Origin: Volutella citrinella
Lineage: Eukaryota > Ascomycota > Sordariomycetes > Hypocreales > Nectriaceae
Reading direction: 5' to 3'
Assembly: GCA_034401135.1 (NCBI GenBank)
Contig: JAWZSP010000004.1
Span: forward strand, 1,302,001-1,366,000
DNA length: 64,000 nt
The position numbers were made by a program, and so were the translations under genes. The notes beneath the pieces were generated by a model. It was not told the origin of the DNA, did not search any database, and saw only the letters and a list, made by a program, of their open reading frames with translations. Shown here piece after piece: positions 10,140-21,000 of this stretch; positions within the stretch are counted from its first letter, which is position 1; each line of letters opens with the position of its first letter.

Positions 10140-11375
10140 ATGCCTCATATGCCAGGATCGTCGTCTGGAGATGGGGAGGCCGCCGTGGTCTTCCCACCAG
10201 TCACCAAGGATCACATTCAAAACACTTCATACGATGCGTGGTTTCCTAGGTATAGAAGTTCTGGCCTGAAATCTCGCATCATCCCTCTGCCACCTGCCTT
10301 TGTGGACTACCTGCATGAGGACGGTATCGTTCTCGCAGACGATGACGAGAGTCCCGGCGAAGCCGATGACGAGTGGCACCCGAACAGCAACACCGAGAAG
10401 AAGCGCGTGCAAGAAGTGGAATCTGACGATGAGGAGGACGAGGGTGGGCCGGAGAGCTTGCCCCCGAACAAAAGATTCCCCGAGACGCATCAGTTGATCA
10501 AGGACAAGATCGCCGAACTGGGTGGAGCGGTTGCGCCCAAGCTGAACTGGTCGTCCCCAAAAGATGCGAAATGGATTTCACCACACCAGAACACCCTCAA
10601 GTGCACGTCGCCCAACGACATCTATCTCCTGTTGAAGTCGTCGTCTTTCGTGTCCCACGACCTGGACCATGCCTTTGACGACACCACGCCGGCGCCGGCA
10701 AGCCGACCGTTTGCGCCTATCCTGGTGCTACGCCCGTTCTTCACGCCTCACCCGGCCCTCGAGTTTCGTTGCTTTGTCAAGCATCGAACCCTTGTTGGAA
10801 TCACCCAACGCGACCTCAATCATTACAGTTTCCTCGAAGGAATCCGACCGCAACTGTGGAGGAAGATCAAGGCCTTCTTCCGCGAGAAACTCAGATTCAC
10901 CTTTCCCGACTCCAGTTTCGTGTTTGATGTCTACGTCCCAGAGAACTCCTTCGAGAAGGATGGTTTGGGCAGGGTGAGACTGATGGACATCAACCCCTGG
11001 GCACCGAGGACAGACAGCCTGCTCTTTACCTGGAACGAACTTCTGGACAAGGAAGTCAAGCACCCTCTGTACGGACCTGCCAGCACAGAAGCTGGCGTGG
11101 AGGTGAACGGCGATGAAACCATGACGGAGGGGGAGGACGAGGACGAAGACTACCAGCCGGACATGGACCCGGAATTCCGAATCATCGAGAAGGATGATCC
11201 AGCAGCATACAACTTTAGCAGCCCGGAGTATTCGGCACACAAGCTTCCCAAGGAAGTTGTTGACGCTGCCATGTCGGGCGACGGAGGCCTGCGCGAGTTT
11301 GCAATGCAATGGAAGCAGCTCACGGAGGGCCAGGGCGACGGCATCTGGGAGCAAGCCGCTGGGGCAAGCACCTGA
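10140..11375 (+). CDS. cdc123: Cdc123 (D123 family), eIF2 assembly factor
   Basis: An intronless gene of 411 codons. Cdc123 is an ATP-grasp-like cytosolic chaperone that binds the C-terminal domain of eIF2-gamma and promotes assembly of the eIF2 heterotrimer, so it acts at translation initiation and cell-cycle entry. The family start is visible as FPPVTKDHIQNTSYDAWFP, followed by SRIIPLPPAFVDYL. An acidic insertion (residues about 64-105) precedes the core. The core carries LNWSSPKDAKWI, a FRCFVKHRTLVGITQRD block and the nucleotide-site motif LMDINPWAPRTDSLLF. An acidic EGEDEDEDY insertion sits near residue 330. The ATG at 10140 has a good context (ACAATGC) and places the family N-terminus correctly; the frame is open further upstream but that part shows no family similarity. 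Confidence 0.92.
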   Translation: MPHMPGSSSGDGEAAVVFPPVTKDHIQNTSYDAWFPRYRSSGLKSRIIPLPPAFVDYLHEDGIVLADDDESPGEADDEWHPNSNTEKKRVQEVESDDEEDEGGPESLPPNKRFPETHQLIKDKIAELGGAVAPKLNWSSPKDAKWISPHQNTLKCTSPNDIYLLLKSSSFVSHDLDHAFDDTTPAPASRPFAPILVLRPFFTPHPALEFRCFVKHRTLVGITQRDLNHYSFLEGIRPQLWRKIKAFFREKLRFTFPDSSFVFDVYVPENSFEKDGLGRVRLMDINPWAPRTDSLLFTWNELLDKEVKHPLYGPASTEAGVEVNGDETMTEGEDEDEDYQPDMDPEFRIIEKDDPAAYNFSSPEYSAHKLPKEVVDAAMSGDGGLREFAMQWKQLTEGQGDGIWEQAAGAST

Positions 11376-11848
11376 GCGAGAGGGGGATCTGAAAAGTTCA
11401 AACGCGAAAAGCACGCGCCCAGGGAGAAGATAGAGAATAGAAACGCGACAAACATATGTCTGATTGGCAAGCGCTGTTCTGCGGGCACAAGCATGGAGTT
11501 GGAAGTGAGGGTGAGGTGAGGTGAGGAGCGCATGAGCATGTACAGCCCGATGCGCCGCACTGTACGATTGCGCTGCAGAACATCCCACCACCACACCTGA
11601 GTGAACAGCCCAGTACCGTGCACGCACTGTTCGGCCAACCTCGCAGCTGGTCCTCACCTCTCAGACGACTGTTCAATAACAATGTGACCTTCTTCATCTG
11701 AACATTTCTCCTCGCAGCTGCCATCCAGCTGCCAATTCTGATCCTCACATCCTTCCGCACTCGAAAATCCATCCAGCTGTTTGCACTGCCAACACCTGCC
11801 CGTACCTGGCAGCTCAACCATCTCACCTTCAAGGGGGAACCTATCACG
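11376..11848. other. Intergenic, CDC123 3' end and promoter of the DUF3716 gene
   Basis: A 473-bp gap. Minus-strand frames run through it but have no family features and overlap CDC123 antisense. The last 200 bp are rich in C and T, as expected for a fungal promoter and leader. No specific element is recognised. Confidence 0.5.
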
Positions 11849-13498
11849 ATGCCAACTCGGTCTCGTGCGAATAAGGTCACTAAGCCCGCGGCCAACGGGA
11901 CCGGCCGCGGGGGCTACCATTCTACACTCTCGGATGCGGCCCACGAGCAATTGGAGCATTTTGCCCAAAACGCAACAAGCACCGGCCTCGCGAATGGCGA
12001 AGCTGGTGTTGGTGTTGGCGTTGCTAACGGCGTGAGCGTAGGGGTAGATATAAACACCAACATCGACGATGTTCATGCTGCTGCTGCTGCTGCACATGAG
12101 CTGAACGTGCCAGCCGTTCAAGAGGACCACGTCTCACACCAGCACGCCCTTGAGGGTATGGCCACTTCGAGTGTACAGGGAACCGGTAGCATTCACTCTT
12201 CCATCCAGCAGGCCCTCAACGCGGCCAGCTCGCCCTTTGACGAGATGGATGACCAGTTTTCGCTTCAGACAACTCAGCCTGGCAGCTACATCCCCCGCCA
12301 GCCTCTCACAATGCCCTTGGCTAGGCGCACGGCTGCGGATGTCGCAATCGAGCTCTATGGAGACTCAATCAGGATCGACAGCGCTCTGTGCAAGAAACTA
12401 GCAGGCGAGTTGGCAACTCGGGATCCTGCTCAGCGACGTGGGGACCAGAGGCTGAACATGGAACGTCGAAGCAATGTCGAAGCACTTCTTGCCCACGTCA
12501 CCGGTACACCTGCCCTTCGATCGTGCAAGAACTGCCACAAGGGCCACGGTCCGTGGACCCAGTGTGTTGTGTACGAGGGACAGCTGTGTGGCAGCTGTTC
12601 AAACTGCTGGTTCAATGCCAGTGGATCCCGGTGTACATTTCATGGTCAGTACCACCTTGAGTCCTCTCCCAACACCCACTCTCGTCATTGATTCATTGCT
12701 CCCTCCACCTTGATTACTTCTCGTGGCCCCTGACACTTTACCTACCTAGACAACAACAACCCCCAGCAACACGCTCTCTTCGGCCCTGCTCTTCCAGTCC
12801 AGCCGTTGCTAGCATATCCCGCGCCACTCCCGCAACCTGCAGTACTCCCTCAACCTGCAGTACTCCCTCAACCTGCAGTACTCCCTTTGCCTCCTCTGCT
12901 CCCTCCGCCTCCGCCTCCGCCTCCATCGACAACAGTGCCGCAGACACAGTCGGTGCCAGCATCCACCCAGCAAATGTCGCATGGCTCGCCAGACATGCCG
13001 CGGTCCTCGCCCGACCCCATCGGCATCCAGGGGCTTCCGGGGCTGCAAGGGCTGCAGCCGGACATTAGCAGCTGGGGTCTGGACGAGCCCACCACCCGTT
13101 TAATCACCCAGGCTCTCAGCGGTGTTGCCGGCTACACCAAGATTGAGCGCCACATAGCCAGGGTTGAAGCCGCTGCTAGGGAGCTCGGCATGCGAGTTGC
13201 TGAGCTAAATGAATACCTGAACACACCCGAGGGCCACGCGGAGCACGAGACTCTGCAGGCTCATGCTCAGGTGGTCGTCCAAGCACACAGCCAGATGGGC
13301 CAGCAGGTACACAGCCAGATGGACCGGCAGGTACACAGCCAGATGGACCGGCAGGTACACAGCCAGATGCACAGGCAGGCACACAGCCAGATGGACCGGC
13401 AGGCACACAGCCAGATGGACCAGCATGTGCAAGCTACAGACAGCGATCTTGAAAACATCTCGTCGCAGGACATTTCTCCTCGAGCCTCACAGATTTGA
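11849..13498 (+). CDS. DUF3716 zinc-ribbon-like protein with coding minisatellites
   Basis: Two exons (11849-12644 and 12750-13498, 105-bp intron GTCAGT...CCTAG) give 514 residues. Residues about 160-266 contain a Cys-rich block with paired cysteines (SCKNCHKGHGPW, then CVVYEGQLCGSCSNCWFN and RCTFH). This fits the fungal DUF3716 family, probably a small zinc-binding module of unknown function. The N-terminal 150 residues are low-complexity (Gly/Val, poly-Ala, Gln). After the intron comes a Pro-rich stretch with three copies of a QPAVLP unit and a run of prolines, then a helical region, then six copies of an eight-residue unit of the form VHSQMDRQ. The tail is acidic and Ser-rich. The protein may be nuclear, but no localisation signal is clear. 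The repeats imply copy-number variation between strains. Confidence 0.8.
12833..12886 (+). repeat. Coding tandem repeat, 3 x 18 bp
   Basis: Three exact copies of an 18-bp unit (CAACCTGCAGTACTCCCT) inside the second exon of the DUF3716 gene. Each codes for the hexapeptide QPAVLP. Copies are identical, pointing to recent slippage or homogenisation. Confidence 0.95.
13284..13427 (+). repeat. Coding minisatellite, 6 x 24 bp
   Basis: Six tandem copies of a 24-bp unit in the DUF3716 gene, each coding for an octapeptide of the form (V/A)HSQMDRQ. Copies 2 and 3 are identical; the others differ by a few substitutions, several changing Val to Ala or Arg to Gln. The unit length keeps the frame, so expansion or contraction is tolerated. 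Confidence 0.95.
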
Positions 13499-14566
13499 GG
13501 AGCGGCTGACATTAGCTCTCGACGAGGGGGCCTTGTATAACAAGCGACATGGTTTTTCCATCCTCGACGACGAACAGGATTCCCAAGCAACTGGCTTGGT
13601 ATGACTAAAAAACAGAAAACAAAAAAACGGCAACAAATAAACAAAAATTTCGAGGCGCGGATGGCGACGAGCGTTTCTTCACCGGCAACTGGATTAAGCT
13701 GGTCAGCCTACTGCTTGACGACTACTCGACCAAGCCTGCGCCGGTTGCCTTCCGTGCCCTCCTTTGGAGTACATGGAATACAGAACATAGGAGCACCCAG
13801 ATATGAGCGTGTCGTTTGCATCTACTTGCAGGCATGCGATGGCAACTCGCGGTTGGAAAGCTCATGCCTGCTCTCGATATGTCTGTCCGATTTTTCCCTT
13901 TTACAGAGATCATGGCCATCTCTGTCACGATTCATATCATGTAACAACAGATTTTCCAGTGCCGGCCCTGATTTTTCGTTTTCTTTTTTTTTTTTTTTGG
14001 CCGGCACAATGAGCTTGAGCCAGAGTACTTCTCTCTGGATACGACCTTCCACAGATACCCAAAGGCCCGAGATTTGGCTTTTACATACTCTCTGGCAACT
14101 GCCTAGTTTTTTCAGATATCCCCAGGACTTGAAGCTGTCTCGCTCGAGTTACCGAGCCACTCTGCACGGAACGAATAATTAGATTACGAATGCAATGACT
14201 ACTTTGGTTTTTAAGTATGGACCGCAAGGGCCGAGGCTGTATCCCTCAAGTGATGACTAGCACAACTGCACTCAGCAGCCACAGTCTTGATGTCTTTCTC
14301 GCAGCTCTTCCCTACATGAGCCATTTGAGTATTGCGATGAAACCACGATGAAGTAAACGATATAATCTGTGTGCCGTCGAGTAGGCTTGCGACGCATGTG
14401 GGACCGGGAACGTGGGTAAATATTACACCGCCAGAGCGCTGTATAAGCCTTGATTACGCCTCCTTCCCCTGCTGTGTGGTAAGACTGGCCAAAACGCAAC
14501 AGACACGTCCACACGTCGAGTACCCTCAGACATCCCTGGACAACTTCAACCATCCGATAGCCAGCC
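13499..14566. other. Intergenic, DUF3716 3' end and racemase promoter
   Basis: A 1,068-bp gap. It includes A-rich sequence at 13605-13650, a possible polyadenylation region, and a run of 15 T at 13984-13998. A 193-codon frame here has random-looking composition and is not called. Confidence 0.5.
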
Positions 14567-15268
14567 ATGAAAACCCTTGGGCTCCTGGGAGGCATGAGCT
14601 GGGAGTCGACCACGACCTACTACCAGGAAATCAACCGCCGAGTCCGCCAGGTCAGAGGCGGCCTCAACTCTGCCAAGTGCATCATCTTCTCCTTCAACTT
14701 CGCCCAAGTCGAGGAACTGCAGCACGCGGGCAAGTGGGAGGAAGCGGGCAAGTTGCTAGAGGAAGCGTCCATCAGCCTCCAAGCCGCCGGGGCCGAGGCC
14801 ATCGTGCTCTGCACAAACACGATGCACATGGTGTCGGGCGGCATCGAGGCGGCGGCGCGGCTTCCTCTGATCCACATCGTCGATCCCACCGCCGACAGCA
14901 TCCTGAAAGCCGGCTTCCGCCGCGTTGGCCTGCTCGGCACACGCTTCACCATGGAGAGGGACTTTTACAAGGCCCGCCTCGAGGACAGGCACGGGCTGAG
15001 CGTCGTCATCCCCGGCGACGAGGACCGGGAGGTGGTGCACTCGATCATTTACACTGAGCTCTGCAACGGGATCGTCAATGAAGAATCCCGACATTCCTAT
15101 TACAGCATCATCGAGAGGCTCGCAGAGGCCGGGGCAGAGTGCCTCATTCTTGGATGCACTGAGATTGGGATGTTGGTCACCGGGTCCGGGAGTCCGCTTC
15201 CAGTTTTCGACACTACTCAAATCCATGCCGTCGCAGCTGCGGACTGGTCAATGGAAGCTTCGAATTAA
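14567..15268 (+). CDS. Aspartate/glutamate racemase-family amino-acid racemase (YgeA-like)
   Basis: An intronless gene of 233 codons. The family interconverts L- and D-amino acids without cofactor by a two-cysteine mechanism. The N-terminus KTLGLLGGMSWESTTTYYQ is the family signature. The two expected catalytic cysteines are Cys82 in LCTNTMH and Cys197 in LILGCTEIG, each in its usual Thr-containing motif. The internal GLLGTRFTMERDFY block also fits. Length equals that of bacterial members such as E. coli YgeA, which my memory of the sequence resembles closely, so a broad-specificity racemase is more likely than a strict aspartate racemase. Lack of introns and the bacterial-like sequence make an old transfer from bacteria possible. 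No peroxisomal or secretion signal is visible, so a cytosolic location is inferred. It faces the G-alpha gene tail to tail. Confidence 0.85.
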   Translation: MKTLGLLGGMSWESTTTYYQEINRRVRQVRGGLNSAKCIIFSFNFAQVEELQHAGKWEEAGKLLEEASISLQAAGAEAIVLCTNTMHMVSGGIEAAARLPLIHIVDPTADSILKAGFRRVGLLGTRFTMERDFYKARLEDRHGLSVVIPGDEDREVVHSIIYTELCNGIVNEESRHSYYSIIERLAEAGAECLILGCTEIGMLVTGSGSPLPVFDTTQIHAVAAADWSMEASN

Positions 15269-16751
15269 TCAGCGCCTTTGGTGATTTGATCGAGAACATG
15301 TAGGTTCTTGTTGCCCTTGCGCATCGTGCTCCACACCAAGGGTCCAATGGCGGCTATCCCGCCTTGACCTGAGTACATGTACTGGAGCTGGGACTATCGC
15401 TCAGACAAACCATGGCAAATACTTTTGCCAGATCTCAGACATTCGCCCTAGCTATTAATGCGAAATACCAATCACCTCTCACAAGCCCACAGACAACTCG
15501 CTGTCGCACCGAACCGCCTCACGTGAAAGTGCCCGACGGAGAACTGTTGTTTCACGCAATCGCACCACCATCGACCCTCAGTGGTCACCTCGGACCATCC
15601 GTCCGTGTTTCGGGGCCCGTGGTGAGATCATGGTCTCACCCCGTTCAGCCAAGCCAAGCCCTCCTCCGAGGAGTTGGCCCGCTTGGAACACGGCTGACAA
15701 TGCAAGCTAAAACACCAGCCTGATCCCCGTTTTGGAGATCTACATTGCACCACACGGAAAGAGGTCAAGCATTTGCTCTCAGGCATGCGAGGGTCCGCCG
15801 CGAATGGTCATGTGAGTATATATTGTGTGGGACTGTCTGTAGGTGTTTCCCCCCCTTGTCTTCTTTTTGGGTTTGTGCTAGCTGGCTGCGTAGGAATTGA
15901 AAGCCTCGAGTAATACGCCAGTCGACCGCATGCAGTAAGTGCATCGTGGGACCGGGGTGGCATGAAGCAATCCGACGAAAAGAAAACCATTGGAAGCAAA
16001 AGCATTCAAGAAAAAAGAAAGCATGGCACTGGCGTGGCAAAACAACCTGCCACTCCCAAGTCTGGTATCGGCCAAGCCGACGGGCAACATGAGCGGGAAA
16101 AAGAAGCAAAACGGGCCGAGGAAAAAGAAAACGAGGGCAAAACGGAACGGCTAGGCTGCTTTCCTCGACAAAAGCAAAACAGTAAAATCGGACGTCGTCA
16201 CACAAGAACAAGCAGAGCTGAGGGAGCAGCAGCAGGTTAGGAAAAAAGAGTTTCTCGTGATTAACAAAAAATAGATGGCCTCCATCCTCCGTCGCCCATA
16301 CTCGGTCAGATGCAAATAGGTGCTTCTTCGTCGTCCGATATACCACGTCCTCCAATTTCTTCCCCGTGACGCTGCCCGTGCGAAGCCGCTGGCCGTCGCG
16401 GGCCCTTCGTATGGCTCCGCGGCCTTCTGGTCTTTCGCCCTTAAAATAAAAAGTCGTTTTGTGATACAGAGCAACTCCCATCAACCCGCAAATAAAAATC
16501 CGTACAAAGAAAGGGAAGCCAAAGTCAACCCGGGGGGCCACAGCCAAAAAAGGACACTATATCTCGTAGCGTGAATCAGGCATAGACCGGTCGACACACG
16601 GGGTAGCGTGCGGGGTCGGCCCCAAGAGCCTCTGGCTTCGTTGGTATGACGAGTTACAGTAGAAAAAATCGTGAGCCATATTCCCCGTGGCCCATCTAGT
16701 TAAGTGTCGTTCGTTATTAAGTCCGAGGGTATTCGTGTTGAGAAAAATCAT
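15269..16751. other. Convergent intergenic region, racemase and G-alpha 3' ends
   Basis: A 1,483-bp gap between converging genes. It should contain both 3' untranslated regions; that of G-alpha may be long. A 7-bp stem hairpin is present at 15621-15640 (GGTGAGA with a 6-nt loop). A 260-codon minus-strand frame at 15765-16547 has a Phe/Cys-rich translation from poly-purine DNA and is not called as a gene. Confidence 0.5.
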
Positions 16752-18030
16752 TTAGATCAGACCGCAGAGACGGAGGTTCTCCTGGATGATAATGTCTAGA
16801 GGCATTGTTAGCTACGCATTTTCGTTATTACTCGATTCGAATAGACAAACCATTGACGGCCGCCATGACGAAGCGGATCTGGGTGGTATCGGTGGCGCAG
16901 GTGAAATGAGTGTAGATCTGCTTGGTCTCGTGCTGGTTCAGGCTCACGAATCGGTTCAGGATATAATCGCAGGCGGCGGCGTAGTCATCACCACCCTCGT
17001 AATCGGGGAAGTAGTTCTTCATGGGGCTGACAGGCAGCTTCTCCTTAAATCGATCGATCTTGTTGAGGAATAGAATGATGGAGGTCTTGATGAACCATCG
17101 CGAGTTGCAGATGGAGTCGAAGAGAGTGAGAGCCTCCTGCATTCGGTTCACCGTCTCGTCTTCGAACAGAAGCTGGTCATACTCGGAGATGGCGACGAGG
17201 AAGAGAATGGTCGTGACGTTCTCGAAGCAGTGGATCCACTTCTTTCGCTCGGATCGCTGACCACCGACGTCGAACATGCGGTAGGTGAGGTCGCCGATGA
17301 TGAAGGTGGTCTCGGTGATACCAGTGGTCTTGACACGCGAGCGGAGGACATCCTGATCGTTGGGCATGTAATCGGGAGCGGCGATTCGGGCAATGTTGTC
17401 GAAGTAGCTGTCAGGCAGTTAGCATCCAGTTACATGGGGTTTGACCCGGCTGGAGGGGGTATCATTCGTACTATCGAGCAGAGTCGTTCAACTGGTACTC
17501 GCGGGATCGCTTGAAACACTCCTGGACACCGCGGTCCTTCCACAGGGCCTCGATGGCGCTGCCAACCTCAGGAGGGAGGACGTCGCCCTCGATCTGAGCA
17601 GGCTGCATAAAGATGGTCTGGACGTGGTACTCCATGCGCTGATCCTCAAGAGGAAGCTCGAGGGACTCCATGGCCTCGAGAATGACACGCATGGACTGGA
17701 CGGTGTTGCTGAAGATGATCTCCTTGAAGGATTCTCGCTCATCTCGGGAGTAACCACCCTCGTGGATGAGCTTCATCTGCTTCAGAATGGTAGACTTTCC
17801 GGATTCACCGGCACCTAGAAGTCGCGTCAGGAAACGAATCGGTACTGGGCCATGCCGAGCTGGTGCTGCGGCGTGATGGCATTCGGGGAGCCGTCGAGGC
17901 GGGTGGGCATACCGAGCAGCAGCATCTTGATCTCGTTGCGCTGCATCATCTTGTCGCGCTTGAGCTGGTTCTCAATCTCCTCGTTCCGGGCCTTGCCCTC
18001 CTTCTCCTCTGTGCTCATTCCACAACCCAT
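16752..18030 (-). CDS. Heterotrimeric G-protein alpha subunit, fungal group I (Gi-like)
   Basis: Four exons on the minus strand (18030-17913, 17814-17472, 17407-16851, 16795-16752) give 353 residues, the standard length for group I fungal G-alpha (GNA-1/FadA/MagB type). Introns are 98, 64 and 55 bp. The start MGCGMS has Gly2 for myristoylation and Cys3 for palmitoylation. The P-loop GAGESGKS is at residues 40-47, split by intron 1 at its first Gly. Switch motifs follow ([22 protein letters not shown]), then [12 protein letters not shown] and [16 protein letters not shown]. The C-terminus LRLCGLI carries the Cys four residues from the end that defines pertussis-toxin-sensitive Gi-class subunits. 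The protein acts at the plasma membrane downstream of GPCRs and controls growth, conidiation, cAMP signalling and mating in related fungi. The adjoining 5' region is unusually long. Confidence 0.97.
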
Positions 18031-21000
18031 TGTGACGGTTGTGTGGCTGTCGCCTCGTTTGGTTACTGTACAAATTCGGGTTCCCTCAGATGGATCGGCG
18101 ACTACGTGAGCAAGAACCGGTCGTCAACAAAAGGAATCGCGGCGGGTCTGGAGCCGGACAGGGCGAAAGTCAGTAATCAGCAGCGACGATACTGGCTGAT
18201 GGGAAGGAAGGAAGAATGGTCGGCGGAGGATGAGGTGAAGGTGGAAAGGTAAGGTGAGGGTGAAGCGAGACGAAACGAGACGAAACCAAGGCAAGAGGTG
18301 GAGCGAAGAGAAAAGGAGCTCCTGGTGTAGCGTAGCGGCTGGGGGATGCTGCAATTTGCAGCACGACACACGAGTCGTGCCAACAATGGCCCAGTCCAGG
18401 GCGGAACCTCTCGCGCATCCCCTGGACCAGGGGGAGAGGGGCCCTGTGTCGGCGGTGGAGTAAGGGGGGTGTGGGATCATGGGTCGAGCGACCGGCAGTG
18501 GTGCTCGTTGGTGGTGAGCGCCGTAGTGGCATTGTGGGCGGGCAATAGCAGCGGAGAGCAGCGGGCAGTGGCGGGGGCAAAAGCGGACAGCAGTACGTTA
18601 GGGGCAGTAAGACCTGGAGGCGGACGGCCGGGGCAACAGCAAGCACTGTGCGCCAAGCACCGCGCCGAGCAAGGTTGCCAAGGGCGCCGGCACCACTGGG
18701 TGAAGCGGGTTGGGATAGTCGGAGCAGAGGGCAACGGCCAAGGAGACACGGGAGTGGGATACAGAAACTGGAAGGCAATGAATATATGGAATTCGAACTG
18801 ACCTGGCCTCGGCGATATGTCTGTAGGATGCTGTCGCGGGCGCGCGATGCGGTGAGGTGCGGTGCTGTGATATGCGTTGCCACAGACAAAGATGTGGAGA
18901 GGAGGCCGAACGGGCAACAATGCTGCACGCGAGGAGTCAATTGACAGCGTCTGGCGAACGGCGATGGACGGCGCACGGGTGGACGAACGGAGACAAGCGA
19001 TGGGCGATGGTCTGTTGGCGTACCAGATCGTCCTGATTGCAGGCGTGTCGTGTCGGTACGAGTGCAACAGCTGGGATTCGCGACCCGGTTTGGAGCTGGT
19101 GCTGGGAAAGAGGAGAGCGGAGACGTGCGAGAGAGGAGGGAGAGAATCAGTGACGGCTCTCGGATAGATGGCTGGGGGATGGGATTATGGATTGTGCATT
19201 GCGGGCGTTGATTGGTCGCTAGGGTAAAGGGGTGTCTGTTTGGGTGGCCGAAATGAGCCAGAGGCTTGGGCGTGGGCCGAGCATCGACGCCAAACCTGCG
19301 CAGAAACGCACAGTTCTTCTTGTTGCGGGGGCCAGGTCTGCTCTCATCAAGTTACATTGACTACGGACTACTGGCGGCGGACTACGGGGGGGCCTGCTGG
19401 CATGGGATGGATAGGGTCAAGCAGGGCATGGACTGACCTTCCATGGACGACGGCACTCATCACCATCCATCATTACACTGTACGTAGTGTGTAGTCTGAT
19501 TATGTCGCAAGCACGCAGACGGCACAGCAAGGCCCTGCGGCCGAGATGGGCTCCCCCATCTGCATCTGTCCAGGTACGTTGGATGCCCGCCAGTCAGCGG
19601 GAGGACGCACGGGGAAGGTTGCACGCACGTCCTGGCTGGTGGCCCTGGCTGGCGGCCGGCTGAGGGACCCTGCTCCAACGGACTGGTCGCTACGCCGGCG
19701 ATGGAGCTCGACTGGTAATTACATGGCATCCCGAATCGCCTCAAATATACAGCCCGCGCCTTACTGACTGCGTCACGAGCTATTGCCTAGCGGCCGGACC
19801 TCATTCCCACCAAGGTGGCCGCCCAGCTTATAGCACAGCGTCTTATTAAAACGCATCCACCGGCGTCCGTCCAGCGTCCAGCGTCCTGGCCCCAGGTTCC
19901 TTTTGCTAGCAATGTTGGGACGGAGGGATGCGATTGCCTCAAATGCTACTAGGTACCAAGCGTCCCAGACCTTCCTCGCGACGGCCGACCTCTAGGTGCA
20001 GGCTGCAGCGCACCTCTCGCCTCCGCCCCCGAGGAGCCATCGCCGGCCGGTAGCAAATTAATAATTCACCACTCCCGCTCTAGTGAAGTCGATGAACCAC
20101 GGACCTGCTGTGGGAGAGCTTTGTCCCCCAAGGCCGCCCGTCAGGTGGCCACCGGGTATCGATCCATCCGTGGCGGCGCTGGCGAACGGCCGCGGAGGGC
20201 CCGTAGCTTGCCATAATCAGCAGCTTCTTGGCTCCTTCAGCACCCTCGGCTTGCACAAGCGCACAGTGTCCGTTACATGGGCGCAGTCCTGAGCTCGACA
20301 TACTGGGAACCCGTTCGTCAATGTCGGCTTCCGTGGCCAGCTTCCACATCCTCGCCACGGCATTGGCTGTCTGGCTCTGATGCTTGGGACGCTCTCACAG
20401 TGCGCCACATGGAACAGGAACACGCAGTCAGAAATTAATGGTATCTGCTCGTCGATGCCAGGAGCTGCTGTGCCCTGTGCTGAGCATCCACATCCTGGCC
20501 GGCCGCTGGTGATCGCCCTCGCATCAAGGGCTCAGCTGCTGGACAAGCCTCGCAGATCAAACGCGACTGCGAGGCTCGGACAAACCCGAAGGACGCGACA
20601 CTGCGGCTGGCTGGCGGCTGGCTCACTATTATATCATCACAAGCCGCTTTGAATTGCTGGCTTGGACACTGATTTTGCTTCTGCCATCACATTGCTATTG
20701 TCAGGATAGTCAATGTCTGGATCAGCCAAGGGTACCGTACCAAAGGGCCTGCCCCGGGTGGTGGAGAATGGTGCCATCTTTCGATGAGTTGCTCCTGGGG
20801 GCGCTTTGTGAGAAGCCCGGGGAGCCAGTCTCGATGTCGCTGCACACACAAAATCGCCCCCGCCAGCGACAGTGCTAATTAGCTCCAAGTGGCCATCCCC
20901 ACACCCGGTTGGTCATCAGTGGCCAGTTGCAGGGTCGCTTTGACGGGGTGGAGCCGTCGCAGCTGGGTCCATCGATTTCACAGGCCCGCACGGGCATAGC

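Noticed and set aside
15765..16547. 260-codon minus-strand open frame downstream of G-alpha
   Set aside because: Its translation is dominated by Phe, Cys and Leu from purine-rich plus-strand DNA, has no domain and lies where the G-alpha 3' untranslated region is expected.
18170..18976. 268-codon minus-strand open frame upstream of G-alpha
   Set aside because: Composition is Pro/Ser/Arg-rich from C+T-rich leader-like DNA, other frames overlap it, and no family or intron support exists.
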